Shown here piece after piece: positions 1-8,516 of a DNA stretch of 64,000 nucleotides (its first letter is position 1; each line of letters opens with the position of its first letter). The stretch is taken from the NCBI RefSeq assembly GCF_018398315.1, contig NZ_JAHBRW010000001.1, positions 3,170,501 to 3,234,500 of the forward strand. Direction: 5' to 3'. A program made the translations under genes and the position numbers. Origin of the DNA: Chelatococcus sp. YT9. GTDB taxonomy: Bacteria; Pseudomonadota; Alphaproteobacteria; Rhizobiales; Beijerinckiaceae. Below the pieces are notes generated by a model. It was given only the letters and a program-made list of their open reading frames with translations, searched no databases and was not told the DNA's origin.

Positions 1-3000
1 TGAGCGCTTGCCGCTTGAGGACTTCGGCAACCGCATCCCGCAATTCTCCTTCGAGGTGCTGCGGCCGGTCTCCGGCCTTGCCGAGATGGTGCGCGCGGTG
101 GATTTCATCCCCGGGGCGAGCGAGTTCATCTACGAGCCGCAGGCGGTTTCGCAGGTGCTCGGCCCGGGCGTCACGCGCTCGGAGAACCGCCACCAGCTGT
201 TCCGGCCGAGCGACGTCATCGCTTCCCTCGACGTGCTGCAGGCGCTGTGCCCCAATCTGGAGCAGATCGCGCTCGTCGTGAGCTGGTTCGGCGACGACCT
301 GCGCGCCGGCCATTGCACAATTACGCCGCGCGTCGAAAGCCATCTGAAAACGACAGAGGACCTGCAGTGGCAGGTTGCCGGGCTCGACCGTGCCGCAGCC
401 AGCCAGGTGAGCCAGCTCGATGCGCGCCCTGCCTATGGCGGCACGCCGTCGGACAACTCGGTGATCGGGCTCATCCGCGAGATCAAGGCACGCGGCCTGA
501 AGGTTGTCCTCTACCCCTTCTTGATGATGGACGTGCCACTGGCCAATGACCTGCCGAACCCTTATGCCGATGAGCCGGGCCAGCCGGCCTTTCCTTGGCG
601 TGGCCGAATTACCTGCCATCCCGCGCCGGGGCAGGCGGGCTCGCCGGACGGCGCCGCCGAGGCGGGCGAGCAGGTCGCCCAGCTTTTCGGCGAGGCCTTG
701 CCCGGCCATTTCATGGCCGCAGCGGAGGGCGTGCTCTATGCGGGTCCGGACGAATGGAGCCTGCGCCGCCAGATCCTGCATTATGCGCATCTCGCCACGG
801 TCGCGGGCGGCGTCGATGGCTTCATCATCGGCTCGGAGTTCGTGGGGTTGACGCGTGTGCGACGCGGCCCCGGCCTCTATCCGGCAGTCGAGCAGTTGAT
901 GACGCTGGCGAACGATGTTCGCGGCGTTGTCGGATCGGATACAAAGATCCTCTATGCGGCCGACTGGACCGAATATGGTGCCCATGTCCGCGAGGGCGGC
1001 GAGGTGCGCTTCCCGCTCGACCCGCTATGGGCCTCTTCGGCGATCGACGCGGTCGGAATCGATTTTTATCCCCCCTTCACCGACTGGCGTGACGGCACCA
1101 CCCATCATGACGCGGCAGAGGCCTATTCGATCTACGATCCGGACTATCTGAAGCGACGGATTACGGCCGGCGAGGCTTTCGACTGGTATTATGCGAGTGA
1201 TGCGGATCGCGATGCACAGATCCGCACGCCGATTGCAGATGGCGACTATGGCAAGCCGTGGATATATCGCGCCAAGGACCTCGCCGGCTGGTGGCAGAAC
1301 CCGCATGTCGAGCGCGTCGGCGGGGTGGAGACGACCGCGACCGCATGGGTGCCTTGCGCGAAGCCGATCTGGCTGACCGAGATCGGCATACCGGCCGTGG
1401 ACAAGGGCCCTAACGGGCCGAACGTCTTCCCTGACCCGAAATCATCAGAATCAGCCTATCCGCCCTATTCGCGCCGAGTGCGCGATGATCTGATCCAGAA
1501 TCGTGCGCTGGAGGCGCTCATTGGTCATTACGGAGAGGGCGGCGAAGCGGTCAATCCGACCTCGCCGCTCTATGGCGGGCCGATGGTCGATCCCGCCGGC
1601 GTTTTCGTCTGGGCCTGGGACGCGCGGCCCTTCCCCGCCTTTCCCGACCAGGCGGGCACCTGGTCGGACGGAACGAACTGGCAGAGCGGCCATTGGCTGA
1701 CTGGGCGGTTGGAGGGCCTCCCGCTCGACCGGCTCGTAGCCCAAGTGCTCGGTGATTTTGATCTCCCAGCCGCCTCCGTGCTTGCAATAGACGGCTTTCT
1801 CGACGGCTATGTCGTTGAGCGTCCGATGAGCGTCCGCGCCATGCTGGAGCCTTTGGCCAACGCTTATGGCTTCGATGCCGTTGCTAGCGGGCAGGCGGTG
1901 CATTTCCGTGGCACCGGCCGCGGCCCCCTCGTCCAGTTGGAGCCGGGCGCTCTCGTTCCCGACGATGCGGGCACCGGCTTGGCTCTACGCCGTGCGCAGG
2001 AAACGGATCTGCCGCGCGAATACCGTATCGGCTTCACCGATGGCGACCGCGAGTACAGGCGCAGCGCCGCCGCCTCGCGGCGGCTGAGCGCCGGCAGCGC
2101 CCGCGAGCAGGGGAGCGACCTCGCCGTCATTACCGGTCCGGCCGAAGCGCAACGTCTCGCGGATCTCGCCTTGCAGGACGCCTGGATCGGCCGCGAGACG
2201 CTCGATTTCGGCGTGAGTCCCCGGATGGTGGAGCTCGAGCCTGGCGATCTGCTCGATGTGCCCGTTGGCAGTGGGCGTCGGATCTACCAGATCCAACGAA
2301 TTTCGGATGGCCTCTCCCGTCGCGTCAGCCTGCGCGCCATCGAGCCAACGTTGCATGACGGGGCTGCGCCCCATATCCCCCGTCATACAGCGTCGTCGCC
2401 ACCCGTCCCAGGGAGGCCGGCCGTTGTCATTATGGACTTGCCGATCGCGACGAAGAGCCCCCCAACGCTGCAGCATATGGCCGTCGCGGCCAGCCCCTGG
2501 CCGGGACGCGAGATTGTCTGGCGCTCTGCTAACGGCACGAGCTTCGTGCAGCACATGGTCGCCCCCCTGTCAGCTGACCTCGGCGAAACGTGGGATCTCC
2601 TGCCGCCCGGGCCATTGTGGCGTTGGGATAAGGCGAGCAGTCTGACTGTTCGGCTCTGGGGCGGAGCGCTGGCAAGCGTCGACGACACGTCCGCGTTGGC
2701 AGGTGCCAATAGCTTCGCCCTGAAGGGGGCTGACGGGCTGTGGGAAATTCTGGTCGCAGCACGCGCGGAATTAATTGGCGATGGGGTCTACAGGCTCAGC
2801 CGCTTGCTGCGCGGTCTTGGCGGTTCAGAGGAAGCCGCCGGGCGGCCGGTGCCTGCGGGCGCGACAATCGTGCGCCTCAACCGCGCAATCCTTGACCTCA
2901 CCGATCGCACGGCTGATCTCGGACGCACCTGGCACTATCGCGTTGGGCCGACCGGACGCGACCACGGCGATGCCATCATCCGCGCGGTGAGCGCGAGGGT

Positions 3001-3346
3001 GGGTCCGCTGGCGCTTATGCCCTTCTCCCCGGTTCACGTCCGCGCTCGCCGTATTGCGGGGGGCATCGCGATCGCCTTTATCAGGCGCAGTCGCATCGAT
3101 GGCGACGCCTGGGAGGCGGCGGAGATCCCACTCGGTGAGGATGCGGAAGCGTATGAGGTTGATATCCTCGACGGCGCGACCATAAGGCGCCGGCTGACGA
3201 GCGGCTCGCCCGCCGTCTTCTACTCGGCAGCCGATGAACTGGCCGATTTCGGCAGCACCCAGGCAACGCTCACGCTCGCGCTCGCGCAGATCAGCACCTT
3301 GGTCGGGCGCGGTTTCGCGGCCCGCGTCACCATTCCCATCCTCTAG
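1..3346 (+). CDS. GTA/phage baseplate megatron protein (TIM-barrel domain), 5' partial
   Basis: The reading frame is open from base 2, so the N-terminus lies outside the window; 1115 codons are present and the family is usually about 1300 residues. The visible start (ERLPLEDFGNRIPQFSFEV) is an internal family sequence. The next 450 residues match the GTA TIM-barrel-like domain, with the stretches YAADWTEYG and IDAVGIDFYPPFTDWRDG. A phage-tail-3-like middle region follows, then a beta-rich C-terminus ending GFAARVTIPIL. In Rhodobacter capsulatus GTA the homologue (gp15) is a large baseplate protein and the last big structural gene of the cluster. DUF2793 and endolysin genes follow, which supports a tail-module 3' end. 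Whether it belongs to a GTA or a domesticated prophage cannot be decided from this side. Confidence 0.9.
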   Translation, partial: ERLPLEDFGNRIPQFSFEVLRPVSGLAEMVRAVDFIPGASEFIYEPQAVSQVLGPGVTRSENRHQLFRPSDVIASLDVLQALCPNLEQIALVVSWFGDDLRAGHCTITPRVESHLKTTEDLQWQVAGLDRAAASQVSQLDARPAYGGTPSDNSVIGLIREIKARGLKVVLYPFLMMDVPLANDLPNPYADEPGQPAFPWRGRITCHPAPGQAGSPDGAAEAGEQVAQLFGEALPGHFMAAAEGVLYAGPDEWSLRRQILHYAHLATVAGGVDGFIIGSEFVGLTRVRRGPGLYPAVEQLMTLANDVRGVVGSDTKILYAADWTEYGAHVREGGEVRFPLDPLWASSAIDAVGIDFYPPFTDWRDGTTHHDAAEAYSIYDPDYLKRRITAGEAFDWYYASDADRDAQIRTPIADGDYGKPWIYRAKDLAGWWQNPHVERVGGVETTATAWVPCAKPIWLTEIGIPAVDKGPNGPNVFPDPKSSESAYPPYSRRVRDDLIQNRALEALIGHYGEGGEAVNPTSPLYGGPMVDPAGVFVWAWDARPFPAFPDQAGTWSDGTNWQSGHWLTGRLEGLPLDRLVAQVLGDFDLPAASVLAIDGFLDGYVVERPMSVRAMLEPLANAYGFDAVASGQAVHFRGTGRGPLVQLEPGALVPDDAGTGLALRRAQETDLPREYRIGFTDGDREYRRSAAASRRLSAGSAREQGSDLAVITGPAEAQRLADLALQDAWIGRETLDFGVSPRMVELEPGDLLDVPVGSGRRIYQIQRISDGLSRRVSLRAIEPTLHDGAAPHIPRHTASSPPVPGRPAVVIMDLPIATKSPPTLQHMAVAASPWPGREIVWRSANGTSFVQHMVAPLSADLGETWDLLPPGPLWRWDKASSLTVRLWGGALASVDDTSALAGANSFALKGADGLWEILVAARAELIGDGVYRLSRLLRGLGGSEEAAGRPVPAGATIVRLNRAILDLTDRTADLGRTWHYRVGPTGRDHGDAIIRAVSARVGPLALMPFSPVHVRARRIAGGIAIAFIRRSRIDGDAWEAAEIPLGEDAEAYEVDILDGATIRRRLTSGSPAVFYSAADELADFGSTQATLTLALAQISTLVGRGFAARVTIPIL

Positions 3347-3361
3347 TTTCCGGATCTTTCG

Positions 3362-4078
3362 ATGACTGAGACGCCCAATCTTGCGCTGCCCTTCATGGCG
3401 GCGGCGCAGGCCCAGAAACACGTGACCCACAATGAAGCGCTGCTGAAGCTCGATACGCTCGTGCAGCTGGCGGTGGAGGATCGCCATCTCACCAGCCCGC
3501 CGTCCTCTCCGTCCGAAGGAGCCGCCTGGATCATCGCGACGCCGGCGACGGGCGCCTGGGCCGGCCATGCGCATAAGGTCGCGGCGTTCCAAGATGGCGC
3601 CTGGACCTTCCTGACCCCGCGCGTCGGCTGGCAGGCCTATGTGCGGGACGAGAACTCGCGCGTGACCTGGACAGGCGCTACCTGGACCGCGGTGGTGAGC
3701 GATGACGGCGTCGTGGCGAGCTCAATTCATGGGGCGACGACGGAATTCGCAATCGCGGAGGAAGAGCGCACGCTGGCCGGCGCTAGCGTCACCTTGGGCA
3801 TCGCTATTCCCGACCGCGCGATCGTACTGGCAGTGACCGAACGCGTCACAGAGGCCGTGACGGGCGCCACGTCCTTTTCAATTGGCATTGCCGGCGAGCC
3901 TACGAAATTCGGCAATCTGCTCAGCGTGAGCCTCGGCTCGCACAATATCGGGGTAGTCGGCCCTACCGCCTTCTACGCCGAGACGCCTCTGCTGATCACA
4001 GCGAACGGCGGTGCCTTCACCGGCGGCAAGCTGCGCGTCGCCCTCCACTACGCGCGCTTCGGCGCTCAACTCGCCTGA
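3362..4078 (+). CDS. DUF2793 domain-containing protein
   Basis: This 238-residue protein lies 15 nt after the megatron gene. Its N-terminal half (LPFMAAAQAQKHVTHNEAL, then AWIIATPATGAWAGHAHKVA and TPRVGWQAYVRDE) is the DUF2793 signature, a family common next to GTA or prophage tail genes in Rhizobiales. The C-terminal half is a beta-rich region of about 110 residues that I do not recognise. DUF2793 function is unknown; the location and beta-rich composition suggest a virion or tail accessory protein. The stop codon overlaps the next start (TGATG), so the genes are probably translationally coupled. Confidence 0.85.
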   Translation: MTETPNLALPFMAAAQAQKHVTHNEALLKLDTLVQLAVEDRHLTSPPSSPSEGAAWIIATPATGAWAGHAHKVAAFQDGAWTFLTPRVGWQAYVRDENSRVTWTGATWTAVVSDDGVVASSIHGATTEFAIAEEERTLAGASVTLGIAIPDRAIVLAVTERVTEAVTGATSFSIGIAGEPTKFGNLLSVSLGSHNIGVVGPTAFYAETPLLITANGGAFTGGKLRVALHYARFGAQLA

Positions 4079-4458
4079 TGGTCGCTTTGAGGATCCGATC
4101 AATGATGCCTGTATGCTATGATTTTGCGGTGGTGCGCGGCAACAATCGGCCTATCACCTTTCGTTTCAGCACAGTGAGGGATGGCGAGGCTGAGCCGGTC
4201 GACTTCAGCGGCGGCGAAGTTGTATTGACCGTCGTCTCGCGCCTTGGCGTCCTGCGCAAGTCCACTGACGATGCCGACGGCCTGGCGGTCGTCCCGCTCG
4301 CAGGGGAGGTGACTTGGCAGCCCACTCTTGCCGAGACGCGTGCGATCCCCGAGGGGCGTCGCTCGACCTACGAAGTCGAGTGGCGGCAGGCAAGCGGCCA
4401 GCAACTCACTCTCCTGCGCGGCGCCGTCACCGGCGTCGGCGGCATCGGCGATGACTGA
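4078..4458 (+). CDS. hypothetical phage tail-associated protein
   Basis: This 126-residue protein overlaps DUF2793 by one base. It reads as a compact beta domain (FAVVRGNNRPITFRF, then PVDFSGGEVVLTVVS and YEVEWRQASGQQLTLLRGAV). The layout resembles small prophage proteins with a BppU-like immunoglobulin fold that sit between tail genes, but the resemblance is only structural in feel and I claim no family. An internal ATG at 4102 (MMPVCYDFAVV) is an alternative start with an upstream GAGG. The end overlaps the ATG at 4458. The coding call rests on codon pattern, tight packing and position between two tail-type genes. Confidence 0.7.
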   Translation: MVALRIRSMMPVCYDFAVVRGNNRPITFRFSTVRDGEAEPVDFSGGEVVLTVVSRLGVLRKSTDDADGLAVVPLAGEVTWQPTLAETRAIPEGRRSTYEVEWRQASGQQLTLLRGAVTGVGGIGDD

Positions 4459-4469
4459 TGGAGGTCACC

Positions 4470-6017
4470 ATGTCCTGCGACAACGACGTCATCTGCGACG
4501 ATGACGCCCCCCTCGTCATGATTCCGGACAGCGATGAGCCGTTGATCATCGAGATTGTCGTGCCGGGTCCTCCCGGCCCGAGCGGCCCGCCGAACCAACT
4601 CGCCATCGGGACGATCACGAGTGGAGCGCCCGCAGCCACGATAACGGGCATGGCGCCGAACCAGGTCCTCAATCTCACGTTGCCGGACGGAGGCGGACCA
4701 AACACCGCCGCGGCGGCAGAACTCGGGGCCTCGCTTGGGGCGTTGCGCGCAAGCGGCGTCACGCGACGTCCAAGCCGCGTCATCGACTTTGCCAATGGTG
4801 TTTTTTTCCTGCGGCACAGCCTGGCAACGGCTTCCTGGTCTGCAATCGTTGCTGCGCTGGGCGCGACTTTTTCGCGGGCCACGGCAGCTACCTCTTGGGG
4901 CGAGGGCGGCGACATGGAGGTGGCTGGCCCCGATGTCCCAAGATTTGACTATCGCTTCAACAGTGGCGTCGCGGAAGGCATTCTGCTTGAGGGCGCACGC
5001 ACGAACGCCATTCGCAACAGCATCTTTCGCGGCGTCACGCCTGGCGTGATCGGCGCGGGTGGAGCATGGCCAACCAATTGGCAGAATGGCGGCGCCAGCG
5101 GTCTTACCCGCACGATCTCCGCGCCCTACCAGTATCGGGGAATGACCTGCATCGATGTCCGCTATCACGGCATCACGACGGACGCAGGCGGCTACCCTTT
5201 GATTTTCGAACCACCCTCAGCCATTGCGGCATCAAGTGGACAGAGCTGGACGATGAGCACCTATCTGGCGCTCGTCGGTGGCTCGATGGCCAATATCTCG
5301 AGCTTCCGCTTCTATATCCCTCCCCAGCCGTCCGGCGTGGCCGCCGCCTCCAACTCGATTGGGCCGGAGCTGACGAGCGAACTGAAGCGCTTCGCTTTCA
5401 CCTTCAGCTTCACCACGGCCATCACCCACATCCAGCCGCGCTTCGCCATGAATCACGCCGTCGGGGCGGCGATCGATTTCACACTGCGCATAGGCCTGCC
5501 GCAGATGGAACTGGGCGCCTTCCCTTCCTCGCCGATCGCGACGGAAACGATCGCGGTGGATCGTGGCCCCGATCATTTGCAGCGGCCCCGAGCCGGGGTC
5601 GGCGCGATATGCCGTTTGCTGACAGCTCGCGCCGCCGGAGGAAAGGGTGGCGATCAGGTCCTATGGCAGGCCGATGATGGCAGCGAGGCCAACAGCCATA
5701 GGCTGCTTCGCGATTCAACGGGCATGCTGCGCTACCTCGTGACCGCCGCGGGCACTGCCCAGGCGAATCTGGCGCTCGGCAATGTTGCGGATGGAGCCCT
5801 GTTCAAGGTGGCGATCCGTGCCGCGCCGAATGATTTCGGCGGCTCCTTGAACGGGGCAGCCGCGGTCGCGGATGCAAGCGGGGCCATGCCGTTGATCACA
5901 AGGGAGCGATGGGGCGGCGGTACGATACCCGGCACAGAGTGGTGGGGCGCATTGGCGAGCGACCTCGAGTTCAACACCGTGCTCGCCAATGCGGAATTGC
6001 AGGCTCTGACACTGTAA
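4470..6017 (+). CDS. tail-fibre-like structural protein
   Basis: This protein has 515 residues. I chose the ATG at 4470 over the in-frame ATG at 4458 because GGAGG at 4460-4464 sits at ribosome-binding distance from it. An acidic N-terminus is followed by a short collagen-like stretch (VPGPPGPSGPP) and a repeat-poor linker. Next comes the motif GILLEGARTNAIRNSIF, a sequence type recurrent in phage tail-fibre and receptor-binding proteins with lectin- or laminin-G-like beta-sandwich domains. The C-terminal 120 residues (LWQADDGSEANSHRLLRDSTG) look like a second jelly-roll domain. It probably recognises the host surface. Host-range specificity cannot be read from sequence alone. Confidence 0.65.
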   Translation: MSCDNDVICDDDAPLVMIPDSDEPLIIEIVVPGPPGPSGPPNQLAIGTITSGAPAATITGMAPNQVLNLTLPDGGGPNTAAAAELGASLGALRASGVTRRPSRVIDFANGVFFLRHSLATASWSAIVAALGATFSRATAATSWGEGGDMEVAGPDVPRFDYRFNSGVAEGILLEGARTNAIRNSIFRGVTPGVIGAGGAWPTNWQNGGASGLTRTISAPYQYRGMTCIDVRYHGITTDAGGYPLIFEPPSAIAASSGQSWTMSTYLALVGGSMANISSFRFYIPPQPSGVAAASNSIGPELTSELKRFAFTFSFTTAITHIQPRFAMNHAVGAAIDFTLRIGLPQMELGAFPSSPIATETIAVDRGPDHLQRPRAGVGAICRLLTARAAGGKGGDQVLWQADDGSEANSHRLLRDSTGMLRYLVTAAGTAQANLALGNVADGALFKVAIRAAPNDFGGSLNGAAAVADASGAMPLITRERWGGGTIPGTEWWGALASDLEFNTVLANAELQALTL

Positions 6018-6065
6018 AAGCAGCCTGGCGCTAACGCGGCATGAGGAAGATCCCCGTCGCCCGCT

Positions 6066-6245
6066 CTACCAGCGACGTTCGCCGAATGAGTCGGTTGCGC
6101 GTTGCCGCGTCTGCACCTGCACATATTCCGGAACGCCTTCGGCGCGCTGCTGGCGACGCAGCGCCTCGCGCTGGGGGTCATTCGCGCAGCCGGCAACGGC
6201 CCAGGCAGCCACGGCGGCGCCGAGCGCCACGACGATCTTCAGCAT
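6066..6245 (-). CDS. small lipoprotein (59 aa)
   Basis: This short minus-strand gene lies between the tail-fibre-like and endolysin genes. The protein starts MLKIVVALGAAVAAWAVAGC, a lipoprotein signal peptide with lipobox AVAGC, so Cys20 would be lipidated. The mature part is about 40 charged residues (NDPQREALRRQQRAEGVPEY) ending in RRW. The hydrophobic signal and lipobox are the main support, and the plus-strand frames here give only Arg-rich shadows. A longer in-frame extension to 6416 has no signal-like start and is rejected. Its function is unknown; in this position it may be a spanin-like or entry-exclusion lipoprotein, or simply a cell-envelope protein. Confidence 0.6.
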   Translation of the reverse strand: MLKIVVALGAAVAAWAVAGCANDPQREALRRQQRAEGVPEYVQVQTRQRATDSFGERRW

Positions 6246-6343
6246 CTCAAACTCTCGTGTTGGGCGGGGAGGCATCCTGTCTCCGCGTTCCGCGCGACCG
6301 ATCCATGCCCGCCGAAAGGCAGCATTTTTATGGGGAGCCGACC

Positions 6344-7102
6344 ATGGTGGCAACCAACTTCCAAAAAGCGGTGGATCATGTGCTCGCCAGCGAGGGGGGC
6401 TACGTCGACCATCCACGGGATCCTGGCGGTGCCACCAATCTCGGGATCACACGGGCAACCCTGGGGCGGTTCCGGGGGCGGGAGGTCACGAAGGCGGAGG
6501 TGCGGGCGCTGGGCCTCACCGAAGCGACGGCTATTTACCGGCAGGACTACTGGACGGCTGTTCAGGCCGACGCCCTGCCGGGCGGCGTTGACTTCGCTGT
6601 TTTCGACTGCGCGGTGAACTCCGGGCCGCGGCGCGCCATCCTCCTCCTGCAGGAGGCACTTGGCCTGACCCGTGATGGGATCATTGGCCCAGCGACCCTT
6701 CGCGCGGCCGCGACCGCCGAGCCGGTCGCCTTGATCAATCGATACTGCACACTGCGGCTCGCTTTTCTCGGAAAGTTGCCGACCGCATCCGTGTTCGGCA
6801 ACGGCTGGCGCAAGCGTGTCGCAACCGTGCAAGGCAACGCATTGGCGATGGTGTCGCTAGGGGTGCGCCATCCCGCTTCCAAAAATGAGGAGTACGGATC
6901 AATGGTCAATTTGCGTACAATCCTGCTAAGCCGGCCGATCTGGGCCAACCTTGTCGGTCTGGCTTCGATCATGCTTTCCTTGGCTGGCCTCGATACGACC
7001 GGCCTCGATACCGCGGGCTTTTCGGATGCGCTCCTACAGGTGGTCGCCGGCGGCAGTTTCATCGCGTCAAGTGTGTTACAACTCCGCCGGCGCAACACGT
7101 GA
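6344..7102 (+). CDS. GH108 endolysin fused to a C-terminal membrane segment
   Basis: This protein has 252 residues. The ATG at 6344 follows GGGGAG at 6332-6337; a longer frame from 6041 has an Arg-rich non-homologous N-terminus and is rejected. Residues 1-180 are a glycoside-hydrolase-108 (N-acetylmuramidase) domain with the hallmark LASEGGYVDHPRDPGGATNLGIT, whose Glu is catalytic in the family, plus a peptidoglycan-binding-like region (LGLTRDGIIGPATLRAA). Residues about 190-252 form one or two hydrophobic helices (ILLSRPIWANLVGLASIMLS and FSDALLQVVAGGSFIASSVL) resembling the small holin-like proteins that often sit next to such enzymes. It degrades peptidoglycan, probably for particle release. 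Confidence 0.85.
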   Translation: MVATNFQKAVDHVLASEGGYVDHPRDPGGATNLGITRATLGRFRGREVTKAEVRALGLTEATAIYRQDYWTAVQADALPGGVDFAVFDCAVNSGPRRAILLLQEALGLTRDGIIGPATLRAAATAEPVALINRYCTLRLAFLGKLPTASVFGNGWRKRVATVQGNALAMVSLGVRHPASKNEEYGSMVNLRTILLSRPIWANLVGLASIMLSLAGLDTTGLDTAGFSDALLQVVAGGSFIASSVLQLRRRNT

Positions 7103-7187
7103 TTGATGCAATTGCACCCAGGGGGCGAGGCATGAGATGTATAGAGGACCAATCGGTTCTATGATCCGCTGCTGATGTTGGAGTTCC

Positions 7188-7673
7188 ATGGCCAGGTTGT
7201 CATCCGCAGCCAAATCGCCGCCCTCGCCCTGCAGGGCCTTCCCCCGGACGCGGCGTTTCCTGGTCCATGCTATCTTTGCCAGCTTGGGTCTTCTGTCCGT
7301 CGCCGGTGTCAGTGCCCCTGATTCCTCACAGGCGGCGGTCCAGTGTCTCTCCGCTCAGGAAACGCGGGAGGCGGTGGCACAAAAGCTCGTGGTTTCACCT
7401 GCCGCTGCGCTTCGCGCCGCGCGGGCGTCAACGGGAGGGGGGCAGGCCGTCCAAGCGCGTCTATGTCGGAATGACAGCAATGCATTAATCTATCAATTTG
7501 CCATATTGCGCGCTGATGGGAAGGTGGTGCGTCTGACATTGGACGCCGTAAGCGGCAAGGTCATGCGGCGTCGGGAACATGTGGGGCAGAGAAAGAGCGC
7601 GAAACCGGTGAACGAGCAGCCATCTGATGCGACAACACCTCTCGCGCCTCCGCCCGGGAAATCAGGCCTGTGA
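7188..7673 (+). CDS. PepSY-domain periplasmic protein, two-component-system associated
   Basis: This 161-residue protein has a long signal peptide: a basic n-region, hydrophobic FLVHAIFASLGLLSVAGVSA, and probable cleavage near SQAA. The mature domain (AQKLVVSPAAALRAAR, then ALIYQFAILRADGKVVRLTLDAVSGKV) has the PepSY beta-alpha pattern. Its last 40 residues are disordered and Pro-rich. The start is ATG 7188 with TTGGAG upstream. It is followed 57 nt later by a response regulator and then a sensor kinase. A small periplasmic protein next to a FeuP/FeuQ-type system recalls the FeuN inhibitor of FeuQ in Sinorhizobium; I infer a similar modulating role but not orthology. Confidence 0.75.
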   Translation: MARLSSAAKSPPSPCRAFPRTRRFLVHAIFASLGLLSVAGVSAPDSSQAAVQCLSAQETREAVAQKLVVSPAAALRAARASTGGGQAVQARLCRNDSNALIYQFAILRADGKVVRLTLDAVSGKVMRRREHVGQRKSAKPVNEQPSDATTPLAPPPGKSGL

Positions 7674-7730
7674 TGCTGCCGAACTGCGAATGGCCCCGAT
7701 GCACCGAGCTTATAGGACAGAGACAGAGCC

Positions 7731-8399
7731 GTGCGTATTTTGATCGTTGAGGATGACAGGGATATCAATCGCCAGCTATCGGATGCGCTGACCCAGGCCG
7801 GATATGTCGTCGACAAGGCCTTCGACGGCGCAGAAGGCCAGTTCCTTGGGGAGACGGAACCCTACGATGCGATCGTCCTCGACATGGGCCTGCCCACCGT
7901 GGATGGCATCGCTGTGCTGCAGGCCTGGCGTGCGGCCGGCCGGACCATGCCCGTGATCATTTTGACGGCGCGCGATCGTTGGAGCGACAAGGTTCAGGGT
8001 TTTGATGCCGGCGCTGACGATTACGTCGCGAAGCCGTTCCATATGGAAGAGGTCTTGGCGCGGCTGCGAGCCCTGCTGCGCCGCGCGGCGGGTCATGCGA
8101 CCAGCGAATTGTCGTGCGGGCCAGTGCGCCTCGACACCCGGTCGGGCCGCGTCGTCGTCGATGGCACCGCGATCAAGCTCACGTCTCATGAGTATCGATT
8201 GCTCTCCTATCTCATGCACCACACCGGGCGCGTCATCTCACGCAGTGAACTCGTCGAGCATCTCTACGACCAGGACTTCGATCGCGATTCAAACACCATC
8301 GAAGTTTTTGTCGGGCGGCTTCGGCGGAAGCTTGGCGTAGACGTCATCCAGACGGTTCGTGGGCTTGGCTATCTTCTCCAGCCACCAGATGTTGCATGA
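7731..8399 (+). CDS. feuP: OmpR-family response regulator, FeuP-like
   Basis: This 222-residue protein starts at GTG 7731. The receiver domain (1-120) has the acidic pair D8/D9, phospho-acceptor D51 (IVLDMGLP), T79 and K101 (YVAKPF). Residues 130-220 are a winged-helix DNA-binding domain (LTSHEYRLLSYLMHH, then DSNTIEVFVGRLRRKLG and QTVRGLGYLLQ). It precedes the kinase gene and lies just upstream of the ccm (cycHJKL) genes, as feuPQ does in rhizobia as I recall. In Sinorhizobium FeuPQ responds to low osmolarity and controls cyclic glucan export. The symbol rests on synteny and family, so PhoP-like is the safe fallback. Confidence 0.85.
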   Translation: MRILIVEDDRDINRQLSDALTQAGYVVDKAFDGAEGQFLGETEPYDAIVLDMGLPTVDGIAVLQAWRAAGRTMPVIILTARDRWSDKVQGFDAGADDYVAKPFHMEEVLARLRALLRRAAGHATSELSCGPVRLDTRSGRVVVDGTAIKLTSHEYRLLSYLMHHTGRVISRSELVEHLYDQDFDRDSNTIEVFVGRLRRKLGVDVIQTVRGLGYLLQPPDVA

Positions 8400-8516
8400 C
8401 CCTTAAGATCGCCTCGTCTCTTCGCATTTCCGGGAAGGCGACTGAGCGCTCCTTCGAAACTGCCTTTCTTTGCTCCGTTCCAAGCCTCCCCATTCCCTGA
8501 TCGGTCACATCTCCCG

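Noticed and set aside
6041-6343. An N-terminal extension of the endolysin frame
   Set aside because: It is an Arg/Pro-rich stretch without homology that overlaps the opposite-strand lipoprotein gene; the internal ATG 6344 has the ribosome-binding site and begins the GH108 homology.
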